From positions 1 to 42,388 of the forward strand of contig CALHOU010000095.1 of assembly GCA_938035945.1 (NCBI GenBank): a stretch of DNA of 42,388 nucleotides, given 5' to 3'. The position numbers and the translations under genes were made by a program. The notes under the pieces are model-generated. The model was given only the letters and a program-made list of their open reading frames with translations, made no database searches and had not been told where the DNA came from. Below are positions 1 to 8,106 of the stretch, one piece after another; the first letter of the stretch is position 1, and each line of letters begins with the position of its first letter. Origin of the DNA: an uncultured Granulosicoccaceae bacterium (GTDB lineage Bacteria > Pseudomonadota > Gammaproteobacteria > Granulosicoccales > Granulosicoccaceae).

Positions 1-63
1 GAAACTGTTAGCTGATCATATTACGATTCACAGGCAATATATGGCGCATCATGATGCTTCGCG

Positions 64-408
64 CTAATCGCTTCTGACCCATCCAATACTCAACAAGTAT
101 CGGCTACCCTTGATTACTTTCGAGACTCGATGCTCGCACTCATCGGGTCTGAACAACTTTACGCGACTAGACTCATAAATGGTTTTGTCGCAAATAAATT
201 CGCCACCTTGCTCGGCGTTTTTAAGCACTAGATTAAGTCGGTAGTGTTTCCCGGAAGCCACCTTATCGGTATGTGGCGCAATCTCACTGCCGATTGGAAA
301 CTTTAATAGATAGGTATCGAACTTAATCGGCCAATGCAATCTGCATAACAGCATTTTGTCATAGCCTGATTCTTGCCTACCGCGTATCCATCGAAACAGT
401 TCGCTCAT
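64..408 (-). CDS. Small 2OG-Fe(II) oxygenase-like protein
   Basis: This 114-residue protein looks like a minimal 2-oxoglutarate/Fe(II)-dependent oxygenase. It has an HxD pair (His46, Asp48 in PHTD), a distal His93 (CEHRV) and an Arg103 (GSRY) placed to bind the 2-oxoglutarate carboxylate, so the whole facial triad plus co-substrate Arg is present. There is no signal peptide, so it should be cytosolic. It is short compared with prolyl-hydroxylase-like enzymes of about 200 residues, but the core double-stranded beta-helix motifs are complete, so I do not read it as truncated. It starts 4 bases after the stop of the upstream dihaem cytochrome gene and is the last gene of a four-gene minus-strand operon. 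The substrate cannot be read from the sequence. Confidence 0.8.
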   Translation of the reverse strand: MSELFRWIRGRQESGYDKMLLCRLHWPIKFDTYLLKFPIGSEIAPHTDKVASGKHYRLNLVLKNAEQGGEFICDKTIYESSRVKLFRPDECEHRVSKVIKGSRYLLSIGWVRSD

Positions 409-412
409 CGCG

Positions 413-1855
413 TTATAAAGTTTTTAAGTATTCGATAACGGCGTCTCGTTGTGCACCGGTTAAGGCATCGCCAAATTGATGTCCAGTGTTTGCATAGCCT
501 TCGCGGCGTGTGTCGTATACCCATTGCTTATCAATAGGCAGTTGTTGCAATTCTGCATCAGCATCGATCGAGCTAAAATTCCAACCTAAATTTTTTTGAT
601 CATAGTCCGATTGCTTTAGGTTGCTAACGTTTAGATGGTGCCACAGTAACGGGCGTTTACTACTATCGAGAACAGCGCGAATGGTTGGCACGCTGCCGTT
701 ATGAAGAAAAGGCGCGGTCGCCCAAATGCCATCTAATGGGGGTGGTACGTAGCCACGACTTGGCTGTGCTTGTGCACGTTTCCCAAACGGTGAATTGTTA
801 AACCAATCGACATACGTTTGACCTTCGCCAAACGCGTAGTCGATTAATGTTGAATCTGTACCTACAACGGCGATGTCGATAATGCGGTTAGGGTACGTAG
901 GCGTCTCACCGTAGGTGCCATGGCAGGTGCTGCATGTGCCTTCGAATATGGCTTGACCTTCGGCAGCAAGATCGTCGTTAACAACAAATGGGTATGCCGG
1001 TGCCTCTATACTTTCAATATAAGTGCGTACATCGGCAGCTATCGAATCGAGTTGCGTAACCTCCGCCAATGAATCAGCGCATAGGATAGCCGCCGTCATC
1101 ATTATGGTGGCATGATCACCTCGGCCTTCACCCATCCAAAACATCGCGTTTTTCTTTTTCATGCGCCACCAAGGCGGAACACTTACCGGTGGCACATCGA
1201 TTTTTGGTGGTGTGACAAGAGGCTCCGTGTGCCATTGCATATTCTTAGGATCGCGATGCGCCATTAATGCAAAGGTTAAGTTGTTCGCAGGGTTAACACC
1301 TGCCACTGCAGTTTGCATATAGGGTGCTATAGCGGCAACTCGGTCAGCATACTTCTCCCAAGCGGCTATTTCGTTTTCACCGGTTACCAGCGTACCGATT
1401 TGTTCAACTGGAATTGATGGATTTTGAGTGAAATCTAAAAACTCATTGCCTAGACCGAATACCACTTCACCAAACAAGGGTGCGCCATGGCAGGTTAAAC
1501 AGTTACTGGCAACTATCTGCACGCCATTGCCATCTTCAATTAGGTTTGAGTAGTACGGTAAACCTGCTGCATCGCCCGTGCGTTCGGGCAAAGCAAGGCT
1601 TGGGTCTGATTCTATTTGTTGCACCGCACTGAATGGCACACCACACGAAACGATCGGCTCTGTGATTAATGCTTTGCGACCAGCGACTGGATCGCCTTGG
1701 CGTTGCTGTACGGCAGGAATGACATTATTGACGGTACTGTAATTGGTATCTTGCGCAGCCGAGTCGGTCAGTTGACTTTTATCGTCCCCGCATGCGATCA
1801 GGCTCAAGCTAAGATATATAGACACCAGCAATTGAGAACGCATCTTGATTTTCAT
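413..1855 (-). CDS. Dihaem cytochrome c lipoprotein, RoxA-like
   Basis: From the start at 1855 this is a 480-residue secreted lipoprotein: a hydrophobic leader ends in a lipobox-like LIAC followed by Gly-Asp-Asp. Two CxxCH haem c sites are visible (CLTCH, His about 123; CSTCH, His about 312), some 189 residues apart. The PPWWRMKKKNAMF block and the APFLHNGSVPT block resemble the RoxA (rubber oxygenase)/MauG-related dihaem family, where haem spacing is similar. The frame extends up to an ATG at 1918, but that start would put a non-hydrophobic stretch before the signal peptide and overlap the upstream gene, so I chose 1855; an ATG at 1843 is also possible. It follows the CrtC-like lipoprotein gene by 25 bases. 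Dihaem envelope cytochrome is secure. The RoxA-type oxygenase assignment is an inference, and peroxidase-like chemistry is an alternative. Confidence 0.82.
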   Translation of the reverse strand: MKIKMRSQLLVSIYLSLSLIACGDDKSQLTDSAAQDTNYSTVNNVIPAVQQRQGDPVAGRKALITEPIVSCGVPFSAVQQIESDPSLALPERTGDAAGLPYYSNLIEDGNGVQIVASNCLTCHGAPLFGEVVFGLGNEFLDFTQNPSIPVEQIGTLVTGENEIAAWEKYADRVAAIAPYMQTAVAGVNPANNLTFALMAHRDPKNMQWHTEPLVTPPKIDVPPVSVPPWWRMKKKNAMFWMGEGRGDHATIMMTAAILCADSLAEVTQLDSIAADVRTYIESIEAPAYPFVVNDDLAAEGQAIFEGTCSTCHGTYGETPTYPNRIIDIAVVGTDSTLIDYAFGEGQTYVDWFNNSPFGKRAQAQPSRGYVPPPLDGIWATAPFLHNGSVPTIRAVLDSSKRPLLWHHLNVSNLKQSDYDQKNLGWNFSSIDADAELQQLPIDKQWVYDTRREGYANTGHQFGDALTGAQRDAVIEYLKTL

Positions 1856-1880
1856 GCTCTGTCGTTTTCCAGTAACATTT

Positions 1881-3008
1881 TTACTGTACGCCGTAACTAA
1901 CAAACCCGTAGCCTGCATGCGTACCCTTAATCGCTACCACATGGAAAAAGGCGTCCGCTTGGGTTTCATTTTGCACAGTTAGCGGCAAAAAGCTTATGTC
2001 AAAGTCGTTAGTATCCGATGAAAATCGCCAACTGTTAGGAACAACTGTTTCATCGCTTGCTCCAACATCATTCCACTGTGCTGCGAACTCCTGAACTTCC
2101 GTCTTAGACGTTAATGCATCGGATAATCTAGTGAGTGTAGCTGTGGTGATTTTTGCACCTGCGCCCGAACGTCTTCGTGAGCGTTGTATTTGCAATTCAT
2201 TTTGCTCGGCTAGTAACAACCAAGCTCGATCTATGACTACCGCCGCCGCTTGAACATCAGGCGGAATCCCCCAAGCGTGCATAAGCCAACCATAGCCAGT
2301 AACCGCTAGCGCTTGATCATCTACCCGCACCACGCCATCGACAGGCATTGCGTTACTGCGCGTCAACACAAGTTCTTTGGTTTTGGTCATAGCTGCACAT
2401 TGAGATTGATGAAAGCTTGCATCAAGCATCGGTGAGCGTAGAGAGACCTTCTGTACACAAGCATCACCATCATTTCCGAGTGCTTGCGAATGGTAGGGAC
2501 CTGTCCATACGCTACCGGACGCTGTATCCACACCGGCTAAATCCAGAGCCACGCGCTGAATCGATTGTGCAGTTTGTTTCGTGTTGTTGGCAAGTCGCTG
2601 CAATGAAAATTCCACACCCACAATTTGAGAAAACTCCCACTCACTGTTTTTCGTTTCCGCATCCTCTTTTACACGAAACCTGGCAAAGCGTTGCTGCAAT
2701 GCATAGGTGTTGCCTGCTTCATCACTGACAATGGCTAGATACAGCCAAAATTCGAAGGGGGATGCCGCCTGTATAAAGCCAGCGTCAGCAACGGGGGAAG
2801 ATGCATGTTGGGCAAGCGCTATTTCCCTGGCTTGCGACATATATTGAGCATACAAATCGGTGCTCGAAGCAGCGTCACTTTGGCCGACACTACTTTTCAA
2901 GTCGCTTGAACAGGCGCCAATCAGCGAAAGCACAGCGCCATACAATACGGCTTTTAAAATGTGCCAAAGCCCGTTGCTTCCATAAATCGATAACGCCACT
3001 TTAACCAT
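1881..3008 (-). CDS. CrtC/AttH-like lipocalin-fold lipoprotein
   Basis: This 375-residue protein has a hydrophobic N-terminus ending in LIGAC (Cys33), a good lipobox, so it is predicted to be a lipoprotein. Residues about 84-112 (FEFWLYLAIVSDEAG, then YALQQRFARFRV) and 238-247 (GYGWLMHAWG) resemble the two hallmark blocks of the AttH/CrtC (carotenoid 1,2-hydratase-like) family. The usual DHxW motif reads MHAW here (Met243-Trp246), so a conserved acidic residue is missing and classical hydratase activity is doubtful. The ATG start overlaps the upstream phospholipase D-like gene by 55 bases; an in-frame TTG inside the leader would be too short for a signal peptide, so I keep the ATG. It lies between the PLD-like gene and the dihaem cytochrome. 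Family assignment is moderate and function is unknown. Confidence 0.68.
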   Translation of the reverse strand: MVKVALSIYGSNGLWHILKAVLYGAVLSLIGACSSDLKSSVGQSDAASSTDLYAQYMSQAREIALAQHASSPVADAGFIQAASPFEFWLYLAIVSDEAGNTYALQQRFARFRVKEDAETKNSEWEFSQIVGVEFSLQRLANNTKQTAQSIQRVALDLAGVDTASGSVWTGPYHSQALGNDGDACVQKVSLRSPMLDASFHQSQCAAMTKTKELVLTRSNAMPVDGVVRVDDQALAVTGYGWLMHAWGIPPDVQAAAVVIDRAWLLLAEQNELQIQRSRRRSGAGAKITTATLTRLSDALTSKTEVQEFAAQWNDVGASDETVVPNSWRFSSDTNDFDISFLPLTVQNETQADAFFHVVAIKGTHAGYGFVSYGVQ

Positions 3009-4477
3009 GTTGAATCGTTTTCATATTGTTCATAGTCAACCGAATAGGTTCGACCATCAAGGTTTGACCACTGAACTTCAAAATAGTGTGCAGCATTAAG
3101 TATCGCCGGATGACTGATTGGTGTTTGCAGCCAAACATTAGTTTCAAGATTAAAGTCTTCCAAATTACGCCGGGTGTAATTTCCTGAACCAAGCAGCAGC
3201 TGAGCACCGTCTTTGTGAATGCGGTATAACATTTTCGCGTGACATTGCTCACCAGCTGTTGCACACCAGCGCACATCGATTCCGCTGCGCGCAAGCTCTG
3301 CTGCCACCGGCCGATTCGGTACGCCTTTTTTCTTTCGTCCAAACGCATCCTGATTCACATCAAGCAGCACCCGTATGCTCACCCCGCGTTGGTGTGCCGC
3401 TTTTATCGCGTTAACAATATCTCTATCAGATAGATAGAACATGAGTAAATCCAGCTTGTCGCCAGACTCTGCACTCAAGAGCATGGTAATGACCGCGTCT
3501 TCAATGCGTGATTCGCTCACCACTTGCAGTTGCGTATCATTGTTTGCCGAAAACGCGTTTATAGCTACTTCACTCTCATCTGTATTTGTAAGCGCAAACA
3601 ATCGGTGCGCCTGCACTTGTTCTACCACGCCTACAGGCCAAGCCTGCCAGCTGGCCGTTGCGCCACTCATCGTTAACAAAGCAGTTTCCGATACCAATAC
3701 ATCAAGCACCGCATTCCCGGTAAACGTCATAGCCACGTTTCTATGCGCACTGCTGCCATCATGTGGATTCGCTGAGCTGACCAAGGCTGTTAACTCGCCA
3801 CCCTCCCCGTCGACAACCAACAACTTACGATGATTTGCTTTGAAATTTAACAGCGTTAAGTAACTACGAATCGATACCTTGCCTGGACCAAAAGGATTAG
3901 GCAAAGCGGAGCCCTGAGCATTGCCAAACGGACGAATCAGCCAGCGCCACAGGCCAGAATACAGCGGGTTACTGTCTTGGAGTTTGGTCAGGTCAGTCAG
4001 CACTACATCAATACCGGCTGCTCGCATTGCCTCAAAATGCACCGATGGCAGCCCACCATACACGGCATTCACCGGATCGCTAATCACAGTCACCACCAAT
4101 GACGGTAATGTTCGCTTCCTTTTAATCAGTGCATCGGTAAGCTCTTGCGAAAGAGTGCGGTGCGATTCGCGCACCGGCCCTTGCCAGTCGTTGAACAGAA
4201 ACATGTCCAGCACGATAAGCTTCCGCGCGTTGGCGATCATATCTAGCGCTGCGTCAAATATTTGTTGTTCGAGTTGGCGTTGGCCCGAGGCGTCAATCCA
4301 GCTCAGATCGGCGAGGAAGGTCACATTTTGGGCTGATTTGGGCTCAAAGCCCATAGATACCGCTCGTGGTGGCGGCGAAACGGCCGTAATTGAATATACG
4401 AGCAATACGTAAATAGCCACGACAAGCAAACTGTATCGTAAGCGTGAATTTTTACGCGCATTGACCTGTTTGACCAT
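2954..4477 (-). CDS. Membrane-anchored phospholipase D-like protein
   Basis: This 507-residue protein has one N-terminal membrane segment (about residues 14-33) followed by a periplasmic region with two phospholipase D half-domains. The first HKD motif is intact (His216, Lys218, Asp223), with a downstream SSAN block. The second keeps His413 and Lys415 and the GSGN block, but has Ile420 where the motif Asp would sit. The overall plan matches cardiolipin synthase/PLD superfamily enzymes that form a phosphohistidine intermediate. The anchor and long linker suggest action on envelope phospholipids or another phosphodiester. It is the first gene of the minus-strand operon and its 3' end overlaps the next gene by 55 bases. 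Cardiolipin synthases normally have two N-terminal helices; this has one, so a simple ClsA role is not supported. Confidence 0.85.
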   Translation of the reverse strand: MVKQVNARKNSRLRYSLLVVAIYVLLVYSITAVSPPPRAVSMGFEPKSAQNVTFLADLSWIDASGQRQLEQQIFDAALDMIANARKLIVLDMFLFNDWQGPVRESHRTLSQELTDALIKRKRTLPSLVVTVISDPVNAVYGGLPSVHFEAMRAAGIDVVLTDLTKLQDSNPLYSGLWRWLIRPFGNAQGSALPNPFGPGKVSIRSYLTLLNFKANHRKLLVVDGEGGELTALVSSANPHDGSSAHRNVAMTFTGNAVLDVLVSETALLTMSGATASWQAWPVGVVEQVQAHRLFALTNTDESEVAINAFSANNDTQLQVVSESRIEDAVITMLLSAESGDKLDLLMFYLSDRDIVNAIKAAHQRGVSIRVLLDVNQDAFGRKKKGVPNRPVAAELARSGIDVRWCATAGEQCHAKMLYRIHKDGAQLLLGSGNYTRRNLEDFNLETNVWLQTPISHPAILNAAHYFEVQWSNLDGRTYSVDYEQYENDSTWLKWRYRFMEATGFGTF

Positions 4478-4769
4478 GATAATGAGCCGGAAAACCGAAT
4501 ATCGTAAGCTTTGTTAATACAACGTCACAAAGAAGATTAGTCGAATTGTTACAATTCTCAGGTTATTAGCGCCTGACATCAGCGCTATCGATTGCATATA
4601 CCAAGCAATCCGCCTGCCGCAATACGAAATATGTTCGACTCGGTGATGTGATGTTGAAAGGAAGCGATGGTATGAACGCGTTGTAGCGTACTGCCAAAAG
4701 AGCACTATACTTCGGTTCCGTTCCGTGATTTAGCCTGTTTCAACCAGGACGGATAAAGAGCAATCTTGA
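4478..4769. other. Divergent intergenic region with possible promoters
   Basis: These 292 bases separate the minus-strand PLD-type operon from the plus-strand exopolysaccharide operon and must hold both promoters. A minus-strand frame at 4514-4705 has no recognisable features and no good ribosome-binding site, so I treat it as non-coding. The stretch is AT-richer around 4530-4570. No convincing RNA structure was seen. Confidence 0.5.
4681..4711 (+). promoter_or_regulatory. Candidate sigma-70 promoter of exopolysaccharide operon
   Basis: TTGTAG (4681-4686) and TATACT (4706-4711) sit 19 bases apart, about 60 bases before the first gene of the locus. The -10 box is good; the spacing is long and the -35 imperfect. 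This is a candidate by eye only. Confidence 0.3.
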
Positions 4770-7031
4770 ATGAAAACTGTTAATTACATGCCACCGGGTG
4801 GCCCCATGCAAGGCTATGCAACCGTGCCAGCCACCAGCGATGCGAAAGAGTACTTGCGCCTGTTGCTGAGGCACAAATTTGGATTGCTCTTAACCTTGCT
4901 GTTGGGTATTGGTCTGGCAACCCTGTACCTAATCAGTAAGGCGCCTACATTTGAAGCCTCTACGTTGCTCGAAGTCAGTGACACTGGCTCGTTGGCCGAT
5001 GCCGGCGGCCCACAGGTTTACAAGCCACAGAAAGATTTAAAAGAAGAAGCCAACATTTTACGCTCGCGCCGCGTGCTTAACCCGGTCGTCGATCAGTACA
5101 ACTTGCGAAACAGCGTGGAACCAAAACGTATTCCGGTGCTTGGCGATGTGACTCAACGCGTGCCAGCATTGGCAAGCTGGTTCAGTAATTTAGAAGTCGC
5201 AAAACAATATGCTTGGAGCGATGCTTCCCTAGAAGTTGCGCAATTTTCTGTGCCGCGCCAATGGGAAGATGAAGCGCTAACCCTGACCGTGTTGGCCGAC
5301 AATAAATACACTGTAGACCGCGATGGCATTTCGGTTATAGATGAAGCCTCGGTAGGGGAAAATATCTTTGTTGAGCTCGGGGAAAACTACGACCCGATGA
5401 GTTTACTGGTGGCCGAAATTTTAGCCCCCGAAGGTGTGAAGTTTTCCTTGTCAAAACAATCTTTGCAAACCACCATAAGCGATCTGAGCTCAAACCTCAT
5501 CACCGAAACATCCGATGCGAAATCGAGCATGATAAACATCAAGTTGCGTGGTGAAGACCCTCAAGAAACAGCAGATTTGGTTAATTCGATTGCTGAGCAA
5601 TACAGCACTGTGAAGCTGACCAGCGAGACCCGCGAAGCACAAAAACAGCTTGCCTTTTATCGAGAAAGTTTGCCTGCGGTTGAATCTAATTACATAGCGG
5701 CTCAAGCAGCACTGACAGAATTTAGAGATTCAAGAGGTGTTGTTAATAATGACGTGCAAACACGTTCAGATTTGGAACAGATCGCGCGATTGGATGCGAA
5801 AATTTCTGACTTGCAAATTGAACTGAATCAAATTGAAGGTCGCTATACCGTAAGCCACCCCGACATCAAACGTCTAACTAAAGACATTGCCGAAATCAGA
5901 GCCGAACGTAACCGATTCAGAGCACGTGTACGTAATACACCAAAAATCGACAGCCAACTGGCGGTGCTCGAAAACGAATTGGCTCGAGCAAAAGAAATAT
6001 ACGATGAAACCGTTGACGCATTGAACAAGCTTGAGCGTGACCAAAAGGCCTTTGTCAGTCAAGTCAGCTTGTGGGACCCAGCATTAACCCCACGTAAGCC
6101 GGTATCTCCCAATCCGCTGCTAGCTATGGTTGGCGGCACCCTAGCCACCCTATTCGTTTACATGTTGTATCTGACATTGCGCTCAGCCTTGTCTACCGTC
6201 ATCTCAGATCAGGATTCGCTGGAACGTGCCTCTGGCTTGCCTGTGTTCATGAACATCCCGAAAAGCGTTGCGCAAAAGCGACTGGGCAATAATGCGACCG
6301 TCGACCCACGTCGATTACTGCCTGGCACCAGTTCTGGAGGCAAGGCGCTCGCCCCAGCCGACTCCAACGTGTTGGCTTTGAGCAAGCCTGAAGACTATTC
6401 AATTGAGAATTTACGCGGATTGCGCTCTATGCTTGAAGACGTGATGGACGGCGCGGCGAATAACGTGCTGATGATCACCAGCCCTCTGCCAAGCATGGGT
6501 AAGTCTTTTGTGAGCATGAATCTGGCCGTACTACTAGCCCAAGCGGGTAAGCGTGTCCTGTTAATTGACGCCGATTACCAACGTGGTTTGTTGCACAAGA
6601 ATTTAGGCCTGCCGATGGGGCCTGGCTTACCCGAAGTGGTGCGTGGCAAATCCGAACTTAAAGAGACCGTCAAACCAACGTCGGTGCAAAACTTGTATTG
6701 CATACCACGGGGCTTTACTGGCGGCGAAGTCGGTCGTGAAATGCCCAGTGATAAAGAATTTGGCGCATTTATGCAGGTGGTCGCGCCACGATTCGATATT
6801 TGTATTATCGATACCCCACCGGTTCTGAGCGTTGCCACAGCGGCATCGCTAGGAAAGCATGCTGGCAGCAGCATCATGGTTATCAAGGAAGGCGAAGTGA
6901 AAGAGCCTCAATTGACTGAGGCGTTAAAGCGGCTGTCCTTTTCTGGTGTACGAGTGAACGGATGCATTCTGAATGGATCCTCTGCTCCAACCCCCAGGCA
7001 CTATGCGTATTATCGTGAGCAAATCGACTAG
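4770..7031 (+). CDS. wzc: Wzc-type polysaccharide co-polymerase / tyrosine autokinase
   Basis: This 753-residue inner-membrane protein would control chain length and export of the exopolysaccharide. The first membrane helix is at about 37-55 and is followed by a Wzz-like periplasmic region with coiled-coil stretches (about 270-430). The second helix is at about 449-470. A cytosolic BY-kinase domain carries Walker A (SPLPSMGKS, 571-579), Walker A' (LLIDAD, Asp600 and Asp602) and Walker B (IIDTPP, Asp681). The C-terminus ends in a short tyrosine cluster (Tyr745, Tyr747, Tyr748), the usual autophosphorylation site. Length and plan match fused proteobacterial Wzc/EpsG-type proteins. It opens the locus; the partner phosphatase (Wzb) and outer-membrane exporter (Wza) are not encoded next to it, which is unusual. 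Confidence 0.93.
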   Translation: MKTVNYMPPGGPMQGYATVPATSDAKEYLRLLLRHKFGLLLTLLLGIGLATLYLISKAPTFEASTLLEVSDTGSLADAGGPQVYKPQKDLKEEANILRSRRVLNPVVDQYNLRNSVEPKRIPVLGDVTQRVPALASWFSNLEVAKQYAWSDASLEVAQFSVPRQWEDEALTLTVLADNKYTVDRDGISVIDEASVGENIFVELGENYDPMSLLVAEILAPEGVKFSLSKQSLQTTISDLSSNLITETSDAKSSMINIKLRGEDPQETADLVNSIAEQYSTVKLTSETREAQKQLAFYRESLPAVESNYIAAQAALTEFRDSRGVVNNDVQTRSDLEQIARLDAKISDLQIELNQIEGRYTVSHPDIKRLTKDIAEIRAERNRFRARVRNTPKIDSQLAVLENELARAKEIYDETVDALNKLERDQKAFVSQVSLWDPALTPRKPVSPNPLLAMVGGTLATLFVYMLYLTLRSALSTVISDQDSLERASGLPVFMNIPKSVAQKRLGNNATVDPRRLLPGTSSGGKALAPADSNVLALSKPEDYSIENLRGLRSMLEDVMDGAANNVLMITSPLPSMGKSFVSMNLAVLLAQAGKRVLLIDADYQRGLLHKNLGLPMGPGLPEVVRGKSELKETVKPTSVQNLYCIPRGFTGGEVGREMPSDKEFGAFMQVVAPRFDICIIDTPPVLSVATAASLGKHAGSSIMVIKEGEVKEPQLTEALKRLSFSGVRVNGCILNGSSAPTPRHYAYYREQID

Positions 7032-7192
7032 GCATTCGTTAACCAGTTGGCCTTTAAAAACCTCTATCTCACAGTTTTGTGCTCGACTTGTGAATTGATG
7101 TGACAATAGCATGATGAAATCGACTGATTCCACCCTTTTTAGGGTTAAAATGCGCTCCACAGTAAACGCACTCGAACGAATGTTTGAGCATC

Positions 7193-7198
7193 AGGGAG
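7193..7198 (+). promoter_or_regulatory. Ribosome-binding site deciding a GTG start
   Basis: AGGGAG lies 6 bases before the GTG at 7205. A longer in-frame TTG start at 7184 would place this site inside the gene and has no purine-rich site of its own. It therefore favours the GTG start for the priming transferase. Confidence 0.6.
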
Positions 7199-7204
7199 AC
7201 AGTG

Positions 7205-7948
7205 GTGTCTAGCGCCAAGATTATTAATAACAAAAACAAGATCGATCTTGCTAACGAGGTTGTTCCAGCAAACGCACCCATCGTCGATGGTGTTGCTCAG
7301 GGTAGCCATTGGCGCTCACTCGTTACGGTCGATAACAGTACCCTCAAGCCTATTTCAGGCATTGGTGCAGCGGCTAAGCGTGCAGAAGACTTCATCGGCG
7401 GCTCTATTGCCCTGATCATTCTCTTCCCTCTGATGGCTTTGATCTCAATTATCGTGAAACTCGACAGTACCGGACCCGCATTGTTCTGCCAGGCTCGAAG
7501 CGGTCGAAACCGCGAGATCATCAAGGTCTACAAATTTCGCACGATGTACCAGTCGGGCAGTACCGAATTTCGACAGGCACAAAAAGATGACCCACGCATA
7601 ACACGCGTTGGTGCTTTTCTGCGCCGCACTAGCCTTGACGAACTGCCACAACTGTTCAACGTTATCCAAGGTTCTATGTCTTTGGTTGGTCCACGCCCTC
7701 ACCCACTTAAGTTAGACGAGGATTTCAAATACGTAATACCCGCTTTAACTTCACGTTACTCAGTAAAGCCGGGCATTACCGGTTGGGCACAAATCAATGG
7801 TTTTCGAGGCGAGACCAGTAAAGTGAGTGACATGGTAGGACGCATTGAACACGATCGTCACTACATTAAGCACTGGAGCTTGTGGCTAGACATCAAAATT
7901 CTTGTGATGACAGTATTCAAAGGCTGGACTCACAAAAACGCATACTAA
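7205..7948 (+). CDS. Priming undecaprenyl-phosphate sugar-1-phosphate transferase
   Basis: This protein of about 247 residues belongs to the bacterial sugar transferase family (WcaJ/WbaP C-terminal domain, small EpsE/CpsE-like form). It should load the first sugar-1-phosphate onto undecaprenyl phosphate at the inner membrane. It has one membrane-inserting hydrophobic segment ([17 protein letters not shown]), then the family blocks [26 protein letters not shown] and KPGITGWAQ. The four-helix N-terminal domain of full-length WcaJ is absent, as in many monotopic homologues. The GTG start is preceded by a good ribosome-binding site. It follows the Wzc-like gene by 173 bases. The sugar added (glucose, galactose or N-acetylhexosamine) cannot be told from sequence, although galE downstream makes galactose a fair guess. 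Confidence 0.92.
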   Translation: MSSAKIINNKNKIDLANEVVPANAPIVDGVAQGSHWRSLVTVDNSTLKPISGIGAAAKRAEDFIGGSIALIILFPLMALISIIVKLDSTGPALFCQARSGRNREIIKVYKFRTMYQSGSTEFRQAQKDDPRITRVGAFLRRTSLDELPQLFNVIQGSMSLVGPRPHPLKLDEDFKYVIPALTSRYSVKPGITGWAQINGFRGETSKVSDMVGRIEHDRHYIKHWSLWLDIKILVMTVFKGWTHKNAY

Positions 7949-8011
7949 GTTATACTTAGTTCCACAATTGGAGCGTCAACCAGGCGCAACCAGCAAAAGA
8001 TAGATAAAACT

Positions 8012-8062
8012 AAAGCGGCGTCAGTAGGGACACTAAAAATCCTTCTGATAGCCGCTTTTTTC
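8012..8062 (+). terminator. Hairpin with T-run inside the exopolysaccharide locus
   Basis: AAAGCGGC (8012-8019) pairs with GCCGCTTT (8051-8058), and inside it TCAGTAGGGA can pair imperfectly with TCCTTCTGA. The outer stem runs straight into a T-run ending near 8061. This has the shape of an intrinsic terminator on the plus strand. As it sits between the priming transferase and the next locus gene, it may lower or regulate expression of the downstream genes rather than end the operon. Confidence 0.65.
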
Positions 8063-8106
8063 GTTAGACATCGCCCCTTCTTCGCGATTGATTTAGAGAC
8101 CTTCTG

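Noticed and set aside
1..63. Bases before the first gene.
   Set aside because: Too short to assess; no start, stop or motif supports a feature.
1856..1918. Upstream ATG for the dihaem cytochrome.
   Set aside because: It would place polar residues before the lipoprotein leader and overlap the previous gene by 38 bases.
4514..4705. Minus-strand frame of 63 codons between the divergent operons.
   Set aside because: It has no recognisable domain, no signal or membrane pattern that makes sense, no ribosome-binding site, and it lies where both promoters must be.
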